Assembly: GCF_002932875.1 (NCBI RefSeq) | Contig: NZ_PSWS01000054.1 | Span: 1 to 64,000 of the forward strand | Source: Rathayibacter tritici | GTDB taxonomy: Bacteria; Actinomycetota; Actinomycetes; Actinomycetales; Microbacteriaceae | Direction of reading: 5' to 3' | DNA: 64,000 nt | Shown: positions 36,057 through 44,959 of the stretch, piece after piece | Numbering within the stretch: position 1 is the first letter of the stretch | Layout: the number at the start of each line of letters is the position of its first letter | Translations under genes and position numbers: made by a program | The notes under the pieces: generated by a model | Told to the model about the DNA's origin: nothing | Databases searched by the model: none | Seen by the model: the letters and a program-made list of their open reading frames with translations, nothing else

Positions 36057-36887
36057 GTGATCGAGTTCCGTGGCGTCAGCAAGCAGTACCCGGACGGCAC
36101 GCGAGCGGTCGACGACTTCTCGCTCGTGCTGGAGTCCCGGCAGACCACCGTCTTCGTCGGTTCGTCCGGCTGCGGTAAGACCACGATCCTGCGCATGATC
36201 AACCGGATGATCGAGCCCACCGGCGGCACGATCGAGATCGACGGCGAAAACATCTCTTCGCTCCCGGCCGTAGCACTGCGCCGCCGGATCGGCTACGTGA
36301 TGCAGAACTCCGGACTCCTGCCGCATCGGAAGGTGATCGACAACATCGCGACCGTGCCGCGGTTGAATGGCGTTTCGAAGAAGCAGGCGCACGTCCACGC
36401 GCTGGAGCTGATGGACACGGTGGGCCTGGACCGCTCGCTCGCCACCCGCTACCCGAGCCAGCTCTCGGGCGGTCAGCAGCAACGCGTCGGAGTGGCGCGC
36501 GGCCTCGCCGTGGACCCGAACATCCTGCTCATGGACGAGCCGTTCGGAGCCGTCGACCCTCTGGTGCGCGCCGACCTGCAGCGCGAGACGCTGCGCCTCC
36601 AGGACGAGCTCGACAAGACGGTCGTCTTCGTCACCCACGACATCGACGAGGCGTTCCTGCTCGGCGACCAGGTCGTGATTCTGGAGAAGGGCGGCCGGAT
36701 CGCGCAAAAGGGCTCACCGGCCGAGATCCTCGCGAATCCCGCGAGCGAGTTCGTGGCCGGCTTCGTGGGAGCCGACCGCGGCAAGCGCTCCCTCCACATT
36801 CTGGAGCGCGACGGCGTGCGCATCGTCGTGGATAGTGACGGGCGCCCCACGGGTGTGCTGCGCTCACAGGACGGCCCCGCCGCGTGA
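36057..36887 (+). CDS. Osmoprotectant ABC transporter ATP-binding protein (OpuCA/ProV-like)
   Basis: ATPase of a quaternary-amine importer (glycine betaine, carnitine, choline or proline betaine). The 276-residue protein has Walker A GSSGCGKTTILRM near residue 40, the signature LSGGQQQRVGVARGL, Walker B NILLMDEPFGAVDP and the switch histidine in VFVTHDIDEAF. There are no C-terminal CBS domains, unlike OpuCA of Bacillus. GTG at 36057; first of four genes joined by 4-base or shorter junctions. Confidence 0.92.
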   Translation: MIEFRGVSKQYPDGTRAVDDFSLVLESRQTTVFVGSSGCGKTTILRMINRMIEPTGGTIEIDGENISSLPAVALRRRIGYVMQNSGLLPHRKVIDNIATVPRLNGVSKKQAHVHALELMDTVGLDRSLATRYPSQLSGGQQQRVGVARGLAVDPNILLMDEPFGAVDPLVRADLQRETLRLQDELDKTVVFVTHDIDEAFLLGDQVVILEKGGRIAQKGSPAEILANPASEFVAGFVGADRGKRSLHILERDGVRIVVDSDGRPTGVLRSQDGPAA

Positions 36888-37570
36888 CCTGGGTCGTCAA
36901 CAATACGGACGCGATCGTCGCGAACCAGCTGGCGCATCTGGCTCTCTCGGTGCCGCCGATCCTGCTCAGCTTTCTCGTCTCGCTGCCGTTCGGCTGGTTC
37001 GCGAACCGTTACCGCTGGAGCCGCGGCACGCTGTTGACCGGGCTCGGTGTGCTCTATGCGATCCCCTCGCTGGCGATGTTCATTCTGTTGCCGGTTCTGC
37101 TGGGGATCCCGCTGCGCTCGACAGCGAATGTGATCACCGGCCTGACCCTTTACGGTGTCGCGCTGATGGTCCGCACGACCTCTGACGCTCTTGGCGCCGT
37201 CTCGGACGACGTCCGCCAGTCGGCGACCGCAATGGGCTACTCCGGTTGGGCGCGCTTCTGGCGGGTGGAGTTCCCGCTCGCCGGTCCCGTGCTGCTTTCG
37301 GGGCTGCGGGTGGTGACCGTGAGCACGGTCAGCCTGGTCACGGTCGGGGCGGTGCTCGGGATCCAAAGCCTCGGCCTGCTCTTCACCGACGGCTTCCAGC
37401 GCGGCATCACCGGCGAGATCGTCACCGGCATCGTGCTCACTATCGTGCTGGCGCTGGTGCTCGACGGGCTGCTGGTGGCGATCGGGCGCCTGCTGATGCC
37501 GTGGACGGCACTGGATCGCGCCCGCCGCGCACGTCGACCGGTCGCCATCGAAGGGGCGGTGACGACGTGA
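36884..37570 (+). CDS. Osmoprotectant ABC transporter permease (OpuCB-like)
   Basis: A 228-residue inner-membrane permease with about five or six helices. The EAA-type loop that contacts the ATPase is at DDVRQSATAMGYSGWARFWR, and the C-terminal part GAVLGIQSLGLLFTDGFQRG is typical of the OpuC/OusW group. GTG at 36884 overlaps the ATPase stop. Forms the channel with the second permease encoded next. Confidence 0.9.
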   Translation: MTWVVNNTDAIVANQLAHLALSVPPILLSFLVSLPFGWFANRYRWSRGTLLTGLGVLYAIPSLAMFILLPVLLGIPLRSTANVITGLTLYGVALMVRTTSDALGAVSDDVRQSATAMGYSGWARFWRVEFPLAGPVLLSGLRVVTVSTVSLVTVGAVLGIQSLGLLFTDGFQRGITGEIVTGIVLTIVLALVLDGLLVAIGRLLMPWTALDRARRARRPVAIEGAVTT

Positions 37571-38319
37571 ACCTCATCGCTGCGGCCTTCGCGTGGATCA
37601 CCGATCCCGCGCACTGGAGCGGCGACTATCCGATCCCGACCCGCGTCGCCCAGCACATCGGCATCAGCCTGCTGGTGCTGGTGATCGCGGCGGCGATCGC
37701 GATCCCGATCGGCTACCTGATCGGGCACACCGGTCGCGGCAAGGGCATCGCGGTCCCGGTCGCCGGTGGTCTGCGCGCTCTGCCGACGCTCGGCGTGCTC
37801 GTCCTTGCGGCGATGAGCCTGGGTCTGGGTCTGGGTGCTCCGCTGATCGCGTTGGTCGTGCTCGCGATTCCGTCGGTGCTCGCCGGGGCCTACGCCGGAC
37901 TCGAGGCGGTTGACCGTCGCACAATCGACGCGGCGCGCTCGCTGGGGATGACGGAGTGGCAGATCCTGACGAGGGTGGAGATCCCCCTGGGCCTGCCGCT
38001 GTTGCTCGGCGGGCTGCGCTCCGCGACGCTGCAGATCATCGCCACCGCCACCCTCGCCGACTACATCGGCGCCGGCGGACTCGGCCAGTACATCTTCCGC
38101 GGAGTGAAGTCGGGTGATTATCCGCAGATGCTCGCGGGCTCGATCCTGGTGATTGTCCTGACGCTGCTCAGCGAGATCGTCTTCGCCGTCCTCCAGCGTC
38201 TCGCCGTGCCGCGCGGAGTCGTGCTCGGTCTGGCCGGTTCCGCCGGCCGCACAGGTTCCCGCGCCTCGTCGCCCCGACGACGCGCGGTGGTGGGAATCCC
38301 CATCGAAGAAGGGAAATAG
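37567..38319 (+). CDS. Osmoprotectant ABC transporter permease (OpuCD-like)
   Basis: A 250-residue permease. The EAA loop reads DRRTIDAARSLGMTEWQILT, and the block LADYIGAGGLGQYIFRG is diagnostic of the OpuCD side of these transporters. GTG at 37567 overlaps the first permease by four bases; the frame stays open back to 37246 but that region belongs to the first permease. A short basic tail follows the last helix. Confidence 0.9.
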   Translation: MNLIAAAFAWITDPAHWSGDYPIPTRVAQHIGISLLVLVIAAAIAIPIGYLIGHTGRGKGIAVPVAGGLRALPTLGVLVLAAMSLGLGLGAPLIALVVLAIPSVLAGAYAGLEAVDRRTIDAARSLGMTEWQILTRVEIPLGLPLLLGGLRSATLQIIATATLADYIGAGGLGQYIFRGVKSGDYPQMLAGSILVIVLTLLSEIVFAVLQRLAVPRGVVLGLAGSAGRTGSRASSPRRRAVVGIPIEEGK

Positions 38320-38321
38320 CA

Positions 38322-39251
38322 ATGTTCACAGCACATTTCACGAAGGGCCGTGTCGCGTTGAGCGCACTCGCGGTCGGTGCCGTCGTGGCACTGGCAGGGT
38401 GTTCTTCGAGCGATCCGCTGGATGAGGGATCGGGTGCGACTGCGGGCGCCGAGACCATCGTGGTCGGCTCGCAGGACTACTACTCCAACGAGATCCTCGC
38501 CGAGATCTACGCGCAGGCACTGGAGAACGACGGCCTCACCGTCGACCGCCAACTGCGCATCGGCCAGCGAGAGATCTACCTGCCCGAGATCGAGAGCGGA
38601 TCCATCGACGTCTTCCCGGAGTACGACGGCAGCCTCCTCCAGGCGCTCCAGCCCGACGCGACGGCGACGACCGCCGAGGACGTCTACTCCGCGCTCGGCG
38701 GGGCCCTGCCCGACGGCCTCCGTGCCCTTGATGCGGCCGGCGCCAGCGACCAGAATTCCTACACGGTGACGAAGGCTTTCGCCGACAAGTGGAAGCTCAC
38801 CGATATCGCATCGCTGAAGAACGTCACCGACCCGATCGTGGTCGGTGGCAACTCCGAGCTGCAGACGCGCCCCTACGGGCCCGAGGCCCTGCAGTCCAAG
38901 TACGGCATCTCGACCACCTTCCAGGCGATCGAGGACAGCGGCGGATCGACCACGGTCGACGCGCTCACCAGCAACCAGATCCAGCTGGCGAACGTCTACA
39001 CCGCCGACCCGAACATCCAGAAGAACGACTTGGTTGCCCTGGCGGACCCGGACGGACTGTTCGTCGCCGACAACGTCGTGCCGATCGTCTCGAGCAAGAT
39101 CACGGACGATGCCGCCGCGGTGCTGAACGCGGTCAGCGCGAAGCTGACGGCGGACGATCTGGTCGCCCTCAACTCCGAGAGCGTCAACGACCAGAAGTCG
39201 GCCTCGGCCGTCGCGGGCGAGTGGCTGACCTCGGCGGGTCTGCTCGACTGA
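38322..39251 (+). CDS. Osmoprotectant-binding lipoprotein (OpuCC-like)
   Basis: Substrate-binding component of the transporter, 309 residues. The signal peptide ends in the lipobox LAGC (about residues 23-26), so the protein is tethered outside. IVVGSQDYYSNEILAEIYAQ is the QAT-family start, and the ligand region includes LPEIESGSIDVFPEYDG and a late DNVVPIVSS block. It begins two bases after the second permease, completing an ATPase-permease-permease-binder operon. Confidence 0.92.
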   Translation: MFTAHFTKGRVALSALAVGAVVALAGCSSSDPLDEGSGATAGAETIVVGSQDYYSNEILAEIYAQALENDGLTVDRQLRIGQREIYLPEIESGSIDVFPEYDGSLLQALQPDATATTAEDVYSALGGALPDGLRALDAAGASDQNSYTVTKAFADKWKLTDIASLKNVTDPIVVGGNSELQTRPYGPEALQSKYGISTTFQAIEDSGGSTTVDALTSNQIQLANVYTADPNIQKNDLVALADPDGLFVADNVVPIVSSKITDDAAAVLNAVSAKLTADDLVALNSESVNDQKSASAVAGEWLTSAGLLD

Positions 39252-39280
39252 TCCTCGCCAGATCCACCCCCGGAGGCGCG

Positions 39281-39919
39281 TCACTCATCGAGGTGACGCG
39301 CCTCCGCTCGGTTGAGGAGCTTCTTGCCCAGGAGCACGAGCAGCGCGAAGACGACGATGACGCCGACGAAGATGTAGCCCGCGCCGTGCAGGCTCTCGGA
39401 GAGTTCTCGGTAGCTGCCAGCCGCCGCAGCGCCGACACCGACGTACGCCGAGGACCAGAGCACGCACGCCGGGATCGTCCACGCCATGAAGGTGCGATAG
39501 CGCATGCCGCTCATCCCTACGGTGAGCGGGATCAGCGAGTGCAGCACCGGCAGGAAGCGCGAGAGGAACACCGCGATCCCGCCGCGCCGGGCGAGGTAGC
39601 GCTCGGCCCGCAACCAGTTCTTCTCGCCGAGCCGACGTCCGAGGCGGGAGGTGCGGATCCGCGGGCCGAACCAGCGACCGAGGTAAAAGCCGACGGACTC
39701 GCCGCAGAGGGCACCGATGACGACGGTGACGGCGAGCGCGACGAACTGGAGCGGGGAGGTGACGCCGGTGGCGCTGACGATCACGATCGTGTCGCCGGGG
39801 ACGATCAGGCCCGCCAGGATCGTCGTCTCGAAGAAGATCGCGAGCCCGGCGAGGAGGGTGCGCCAGATCGGGGGGACGCCGACCACGACGTCGAGGATGT
39901 CGGTGAGGGTGTCGTTCAC
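39281..39919 (-). CDS. DedA-family membrane protein
   Basis: A 212-residue integral membrane protein of the DedA/SNARE-associated superfamily, linked to lipid scrambling and envelope stability in other bacteria. Landmarks: FFETTILAGLIVPGDTIVI, GESVGFYLGRWFG and FLSRFLPVLHSLIPLTVGM with the conserved arginine of the re-entrant loop. ATG at 39919. Convergent with the osmoprotectant operon; 29 bases separate the stops. Confidence 0.9.
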   Translation of the reverse strand: MNDTLTDILDVVVGVPPIWRTLLAGLAIFFETTILAGLIVPGDTIVIVSATGVTSPLQFVALAVTVVIGALCGESVGFYLGRWFGPRIRTSRLGRRLGEKNWLRAERYLARRGGIAVFLSRFLPVLHSLIPLTVGMSGMRYRTFMAWTIPACVLWSSAYVGVGAAAAGSYRELSESLHGAGYIFVGVIVVFALLVLLGKKLLNRAEARHLDE

Positions 39920-40045
39920 CGCGGGCCCCCGACGCGGGAGGGGCGGCTCCGGATGCTCGGCATGGCTCGATCGTAGGGGCGGGCGGCTGGGCGGCGGCAG
40001 GGCTGCGCCCGGGAGGCTCGTGGATGCCGAGTGGGTATCGCGTGG

Positions 40046-42298
40046 TCACGGTACGGTGACGATCGCCGGACCGCCCGTGCCCGCCGGGGGCGACCACGAG
40101 AGCGTGGCCGTGTCTCCGGAGCCCGCCGAACCCGTCACGACGGTCGGCGCTCTGGGGAGCGCGACGAGGGTCGCCGTCAGCGTCGTGCCGCTCAGAGGAG
40201 TGACGACGCTGTGGGAGGCGGCGCCACCGTCGGACCAGGAGGAGAAACGGTAGGCGGTGCCCGATGCGTCGGTCTGGTCGGGGACCTCGAGCTGGAGTGC
40301 CGAGCCCGCCCACGAGACGACGCTCGTCCCTCCGCGGACCTCGCTCCCGTTGACCACGACCGTGCGCCCGGCGGGCTCGGTGACGAGAGTGACGGACACC
40401 TTCTGCGGCGAGAACGTGCGCGTGGCCGTCGCGGAGACTCCGTCCGAATCGGTCGCGGTCACGCTGATCAGCAGGTCGCTGTTCGCGGCGGCTGCGAGGT
40501 CCTCCGGGCCGGGGGCGGTGAAGGCGAGGTCGTTCCCGGTCAGCGGGCCGAGGAACGGATGCGTGTGCTCGGCGTGACGGCGCTGGACCGTCCAGGTCAG
40601 TGCCGACGCGGGGAGGGCGCCGTCCTCCGGGTCGGTCGCCGTCGCGCGCAGGCGGTAGCTCCGCCCTGAGACGAAGACTGCGCCGTCCGCGGGCGCGGTG
40701 ATGCTCACGCTCGGAGCGCGATCGCCCGAGGTGATCGTCGTCGTTGCGGCAGCCGAGACCGCCCCCTTCGGATCGAGGACGCGGAGGGTCGCGGTCCAGC
40801 GGCCTGCCGCATAGCTGTGCGTGAAGGTCGGTCCGGTCGTGATGCGGTCGGGTGTGCCATCCCCGAAGGACCAGAAGTAGCGCAGTGCGCCGCCCTCAGG
40901 GTCGCTGCTGCCGGTGCCGTTCAACCGCGCGGCGAGAGGCGCCGCGCCCGAGGAGGGGGCCGCAGAGAGGGTCGCGGTCGGTGCGCGGTTCGCCGCGGCG
41001 GTGTAGGCCAGCCGACGCAGTTGGCCGCCGTTCGCGTAGCTGGTGTAGAAGAGATCTTGCGTTCCGCGCGAGGGGCCGAAGGCCATCGCGACCGCGCTGC
41101 TGCCACCGAGGCCGGTCACGAGGTCGCCGGCGGTGCCTGTGCGATCAAGGGTCCTGATCTTCCCGCAGACGTAGTCGCCGAAGAGGTAGGAGCCGCTGTA
41201 CGCGGCCGGCCAGACGCCGTTCGGGACGAAGGCGCCGCCGGTGATCGAGCCGCAGCCGCTGCTGTGCGCGTAGTCGAAGAGCGGATCGGTGAGTCCGGCC
41301 GGTGCTGGGGCTCCGCAGTTCGAGGCGGAGCCGGTCTGCGCGCAGTGGCCCTCGCGGGAGTTCCAGCCGTAGTCGGCGCCGGCCGCGCCCTGGTCGATTT
41401 CCTCCTAGGAGTCCTGGCCGACGTCATTGATGCGGAAGACGGTACCGGCCGCGTTCGGGTCGAACGCCATGCGGAACGGATTCCGCAGCCCGCTCGCGAA
41501 CGTCTCGCGGCAGCGCAGGCCGTCAGCGGCAGGAGCGAGTCGGCAGGAGGCGCTGCCGGTGCCCTGGTAGGGGTTACCGGCCGGGATCCCGCCGGTGAGG
41601 GTGATCCGGAGGATCTTGCCGTTGAGGATGTTCGGGTCGCGGGCCGCGTCGTTGCGGCCGCCGCAGCCGCTGCCACCCGGCGAGCCCACTCCGCCGCGGT
41701 AGTCGCAGCCCCCATCGCCGACGCTGACGTAGAGCAGGCCGTCCTTGCCGATGGCGAGGTCGCCGGCGTTGTGATTACCCGCGGGGGAGTAGATGCCGTC
41801 GAGGAGGACGCGCTCGGAGGCCGGGTCGATGCGGTCGTCGGTCCCGAGGTGGAACGAGGAGACGCGGTTGCGGGGTGCCCCCGTGGGGTTCGTGGTGCCG
41901 CTCGCGTTGGTGGGGCAGGAGGCGTCGGAGCCCTTCGCGGTGTAGTAAACGACGACCGTCCGGGAGCCGGGAGCGGGGTCGACCGCGAGGCCGAGCACGC
42001 CGCGCTCGCCGTTCGAGCAGATTCTCGAGCGCAGATCGAGCGCCGGAGTGGCGACCAGCGCGCCTGCGCGCAGCACCCGGATCGCGCCGGTCTGCGAGGA
42101 GACCAGGGTCCGCCCGTCAGTGGTGAAGGCGAGGGCGGTCGGCGAGGGGACGGCGGCCACCAGCGAATCGGTGAAGCCGGCGGGCACGACCGGGGCGGCG
42201 GAGGCCGGGGCCGCGGGGCCCGCGACGAGCGCGGCGGCCGTGACCGCCAGAGCGGAGACTAGTGCGAGAGTGCGCAGGCGGTTCCTCGAGCGGGGCAT
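40046..42298 (-). pseudogene. Secreted PQQ-type sugar dehydrogenase with PKD domain, interrupted by one TAG
   Basis: A single frame encodes a secreted protein of about 750 codons, broken once. A signal peptide (MPRSRNRLRTLALVSALAVT to ASAAP) starts at the ATG at 42298. The beta-propeller of the soluble glucose-dehydrogenase type follows, with YSPAGNHNAGDLAIGKDGLL and ASGLRNPFRMAFDP. A TAG at 41405-41407 then falls in VGQDS-stop-EEIDQG, where family members have Trp. Beyond it the same frame continues unbroken through the rest of the propeller (YLFGDYVCGKIRTLDR), a PKD domain (PTATLSAAPSSG and YFWSFGDGTP) and a C-terminal beta-rich region. A G-to-A change from TGG explains it. It may be a recent inactivation, a read-through site or a sequencing error. 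Confidence 0.85.
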
Positions 42299-42552
42299 CG
42301 GTGACTCCGAGACGGTCGGCGCTGCCGAAGAGGCAGAGGACTGCGACGGTGCAGTGGGCCCGCGTCGGCGATGGCGCGGGGCCAGGATAGGCTTCCGGGA
42401 GCGAAAGACAGTGGCCCCCATCAGGGTCAACGCTGGGGTCCGGAACCTCCGCTCCTGCACGCCGATGGACGGCACGGTCTGCAGCTGACCGACCGGCCCG
42501 CCCCTCCCCGTCCGTTGGCACGGAAGGGGGCGTCCGCGTCCGCCGCCGGTCC

Positions 42553-43350
42553 TTACTCCAGGGCGGGCAGGACCACCGCGCGGACCGCCTCCGAGAAGCG
42601 GGCGTAGCCGGCGTCGTTGAAGTGCAGGCCGTCATCGAGGAAGAGGGAGGGGTCGATCGACCCGTCGGGGGTGAGTAGTACCTGCGCGGTCGGCACGAAC
42701 GTGACGCGGTCGTCGGTCTCGGCATAGGCGCTGATGGCGCTGTTCGCGGCGCGGACCTCCGCGCTGACGGACGCGCGCGCCGGAGTCTCGGCGATCTCGA
42801 CGTAGTAGAGCTCCGCCTCCGGGGCGACCTCCTCGACGCGCTGGAGGTACTCGATGACCGCATCCGCGGTCTGCGCGCCGCTGCGTGAATCCGCTTCGCC
42901 GGTGATGTCGTTGGCACCGACGTAGACGATGACGGCGCGCGGATTGAAGGGAGTGATCATCCGGTCGAGCCAGGCGAGGTGGTCGGCAACCGTCGTCCCG
43001 CCGATCCCGATGTTGTAGGTCTCGAGCGGACGCAGATCCTCCTTCGAGCTCGTCCAGCGGCCGATTGTGGAGCTGCCGGTGAGGACGATGCTGTGCTGCG
43101 GGAATCCGCCCGCGAAACGCTTCTCCAGCCCGGCGACCCGCTCGGCCATGTCGACCGAGGAGGTCGGGGCGGGAGCGGAGGAGGTCACGGCGGGAGCGGC
43201 CGTCCCTCCGCTCCGGGAGGCGAGCGCGAGGGCCGCGGCGACGCTGCCGAGGATCAGCGCAAGCACCAGGAGCGCGACCAGCAGGCGCAGGCGGATGCGG
43301 CGAGGGGAACCGGGGGACGTCGCTGGAGTCATGCCTCGATCATCGGACAT
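42553..43350 (-). CDS. SGNH/GDSL-family hydrolase, membrane-anchored
   Basis: A 265-residue protein with an N-terminal transmembrane anchor (about residues 22-44) and a Ser/Ala/Pro-rich linker, then an extracellular SGNH esterase domain. The serine block is VLTGSSTIGRW, the glycine block NIGIGGTTV, the Asn block VYVGANDI, and the catalytic Asp/His are in DDGLHFNDAGY. Its likely substrates are esters on surface polymers. ATG at 43350, with a second ATG six codons in. It lies downstream of no obvious partner; the divergent acyltransferase-3 gene next door could add the acyl groups that such esterases remove. Confidence 0.85.
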   Translation of the reverse strand: MSDDRGMTPATSPGSPRRIRLRLLVALLVLALILGSVAAALALASRSGGTAAPAVTSSAPAPTSSVDMAERVAGLEKRFAGGFPQHSIVLTGSSTIGRWTSSKEDLRPLETYNIGIGGTTVADHLAWLDRMITPFNPRAVIVYVGANDITGEADSRSGAQTADAVIEYLQRVEEVAPEAELYYVEIAETPARASVSAEVRAANSAISAYAETDDRVTFVPTAQVLLTPDGSIDPSLFLDDGLHFNDAGYARFSEAVRAVVLPALE

Positions 43351-43453
43351 CCGTGGGGCGGCCGGGGCCGACTCGGAGGAGGATCGTCGGTTCGTCCACC
43401 CCGTGGTCGCTCCAGCGTCACCGGATCGACCGATTCTGAAGTGTGCGAAACGT

Positions 43454-43474
43454 CACAGCTGATCCACAGCTGTG
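43454..43474. promoter_or_regulatory. Inverted repeat in the hydrolase/acyltransferase divergent promoter
   Basis: CACAGCT at 43454-43460 and AGCTGTG at 43468-43474 form a perfect 7-bp inverted repeat around gatccac. It lies in the 195-base gap between the divergent SGNH hydrolase and acyltransferase genes, so one bound protein could control both. No cognate regulator is nearby. Confidence 0.35.
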
Positions 43475-43545
43475 TAACACTTGCTCATCGCCTGCGCCAT
43501 CGTCGCCGCCGGCCGATTTCCGACGGATGACCACGACGAGGACTC

Positions 43546-44595
43546 ATGGCACGCGCACGCATCAGCTGGGTGGACACCGCGAAGGGCATCGCGATCATCC
43601 TGGTCGCTCTCGCCCACTCCGTGCAGTGGACGACGACGGCCGGGATCGCCCCCGAGTCGTGGAACGACATCAACCTGCTGCTGATCACGTTCCGGATGCC
43701 GCTGTTCTTTCTTGCGTCCGGTCTGTTCGCGGGTTCGGTGCTCACCCGCTCCTGGCCCGAGCTCTGGCGCTCGCGGCTGAGCCTGCTGGTATGGGCGTTC
43801 CTGCTGTGGTCGGTGGTGCGGTTCCTCTTCTTCTTGGTGGTCCCCAATCCCGGCGGCACTGACGAGTCCGACCTGCTCGCGCTGCTCTTGCAACCGGTGA
43901 TGCCGCATAACGGGCTCTGGTTCCTCTACGCGCTGACGATCTTTTTCGTCCTGGCGAAACTAGCCCAGGGGTGGCTCGACTGGCGCGTGCAGATCGGGAT
44001 CGCGACGGCGATTGCCGTGCTCTGGTATGCGATCCGTTCGAGCACCTCCGGGGGCACCGGCAATATCGCCTGGGACGGTATGGCCCGCTACCTGATGTTC
44101 TTCTTGCTCGGGCTGTATCTGCGCACTGCGGTGATGGCGTTCGTCGAGCGTCGCGGGCTGCTCAGCGGGCTGGGCTTCGGTGTGCTGTTCCTCGCGCTGG
44201 CCGGTGTGATCCTCGCTGTCCGCGGCCGCTTTCCGTTGCTGACGATCGGGCTCGTCCTGGTCAGCGTGCTGGCGGTGCTGGCCGGGCTCGTCGTGGCGCG
44301 CTTTCTCTCCCACCGCCGGGGAGCGGGCTGGATCACGTTCATCGGCCGCAATACCCTGCCGGTGTATGTGGTGCACGTCCTCTTCGTCTCGCTCGCGACC
44401 AGTGTGCTGCTGCTGTTCGAGGGCCAGCGCTGGCTGGACGTGATCGGTCCGGTGGTGCCGCTGCTGGTCTGCGCTCTCGGCGTCGCAGCGGCGCTGGGCT
44501 ACTGGCGCCTCACCCGCGACCTTCCCGTGCTGAGGTATGGCTTCCGGGCGCCGGCCTGGTTCTCGGGCGCCCGCTCCCGCGTTGACGCCGGCTGA
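43546..44595 (+). CDS. Acyltransferase family 3 membrane protein
   Basis: A 349-residue integral membrane acyltransferase with about ten helices. The N-terminal block WVDTAKGIAIILVALAHSVQ carries the conserved His of the family, and RMPLFFLASGLFAG the conserved Arg and loop. Such enzymes O-acylate polysaccharides, peptidoglycan or lipids on the outer face. ATG at 43546 with gagga seven bases upstream. The C-terminus ends in a cytoplasmic tail. The neighbouring SGNH hydrolase suggests an opposing acylation/deacylation pair; this is inference. Confidence 0.88.
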   Translation: MARARISWVDTAKGIAIILVALAHSVQWTTTAGIAPESWNDINLLLITFRMPLFFLASGLFAGSVLTRSWPELWRSRLSLLVWAFLLWSVVRFLFFLVVPNPGGTDESDLLALLLQPVMPHNGLWFLYALTIFFVLAKLAQGWLDWRVQIGIATAIAVLWYAIRSSTSGGTGNIAWDGMARYLMFFLLGLYLRTAVMAFVERRGLLSGLGFGVLFLALAGVILAVRGRFPLLTIGLVLVSVLAVLAGLVVARFLSHRRGAGWITFIGRNTLPVYVVHVLFVSLATSVLLLFEGQRWLDVIGPVVPLLVCALGVAAALGYWRLTRDLPVLRYGFRAPAWFSGARSRVDAG

Positions 44596-44959
44596 TGACG
44601 CCGCCCGCTGGGTATCGGGTGAACGAAATCCCAGAGCGACTGTCGCGGGCGTGCGCCTGGGAATGAGGCAGGGAAAGGTGAGACGAACGCTCAGAGGCCG
44701 GGGGCGGTGCGGATCGCTCGGCCTCGAGAGGTTGGCTGCCGAGCCTTCGACGGACGCGAGGGCTGCTCGGCTGTGAACGCGCGGAGGCCTTCCTCGACAT
44801 CGAGAGGGATTGTCTCGACGTCGAGCGAGTGATCAACCAACGCGCTCGGAACGCTGAGCGCAACCACCCCGGAAGGGGTGTTGCGACGGGGGCGCACATC
44901 CGGCCGAGTACGGGGATCGAAGGCCGTCGGGCCCCTCCCGTCGACCTACTCTCTGAGCT
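44596..44959. other. 364-base gap with a possible enoyl-CoA hydratase fragment
   Basis: On the minus strand, about 44897-44691, a frame includes VETIPLDVEEGLRAFTAEQPSR, which resembles the C-terminal end of crotonase-family proteins. Nothing upstream continues the family, so at most this is a remnant. The rest must contain the cydA promoter, but I cannot assign -35 and -10 boxes with confidence. Confidence 0.3.

Noticed and set aside
39285-40313. Minus-strand frame over the DedA gene and its upstream region
   Set aside because: DedA similarity is in another frame of the same strand (39281-39919); this one is Arg/Pro-rich noise.
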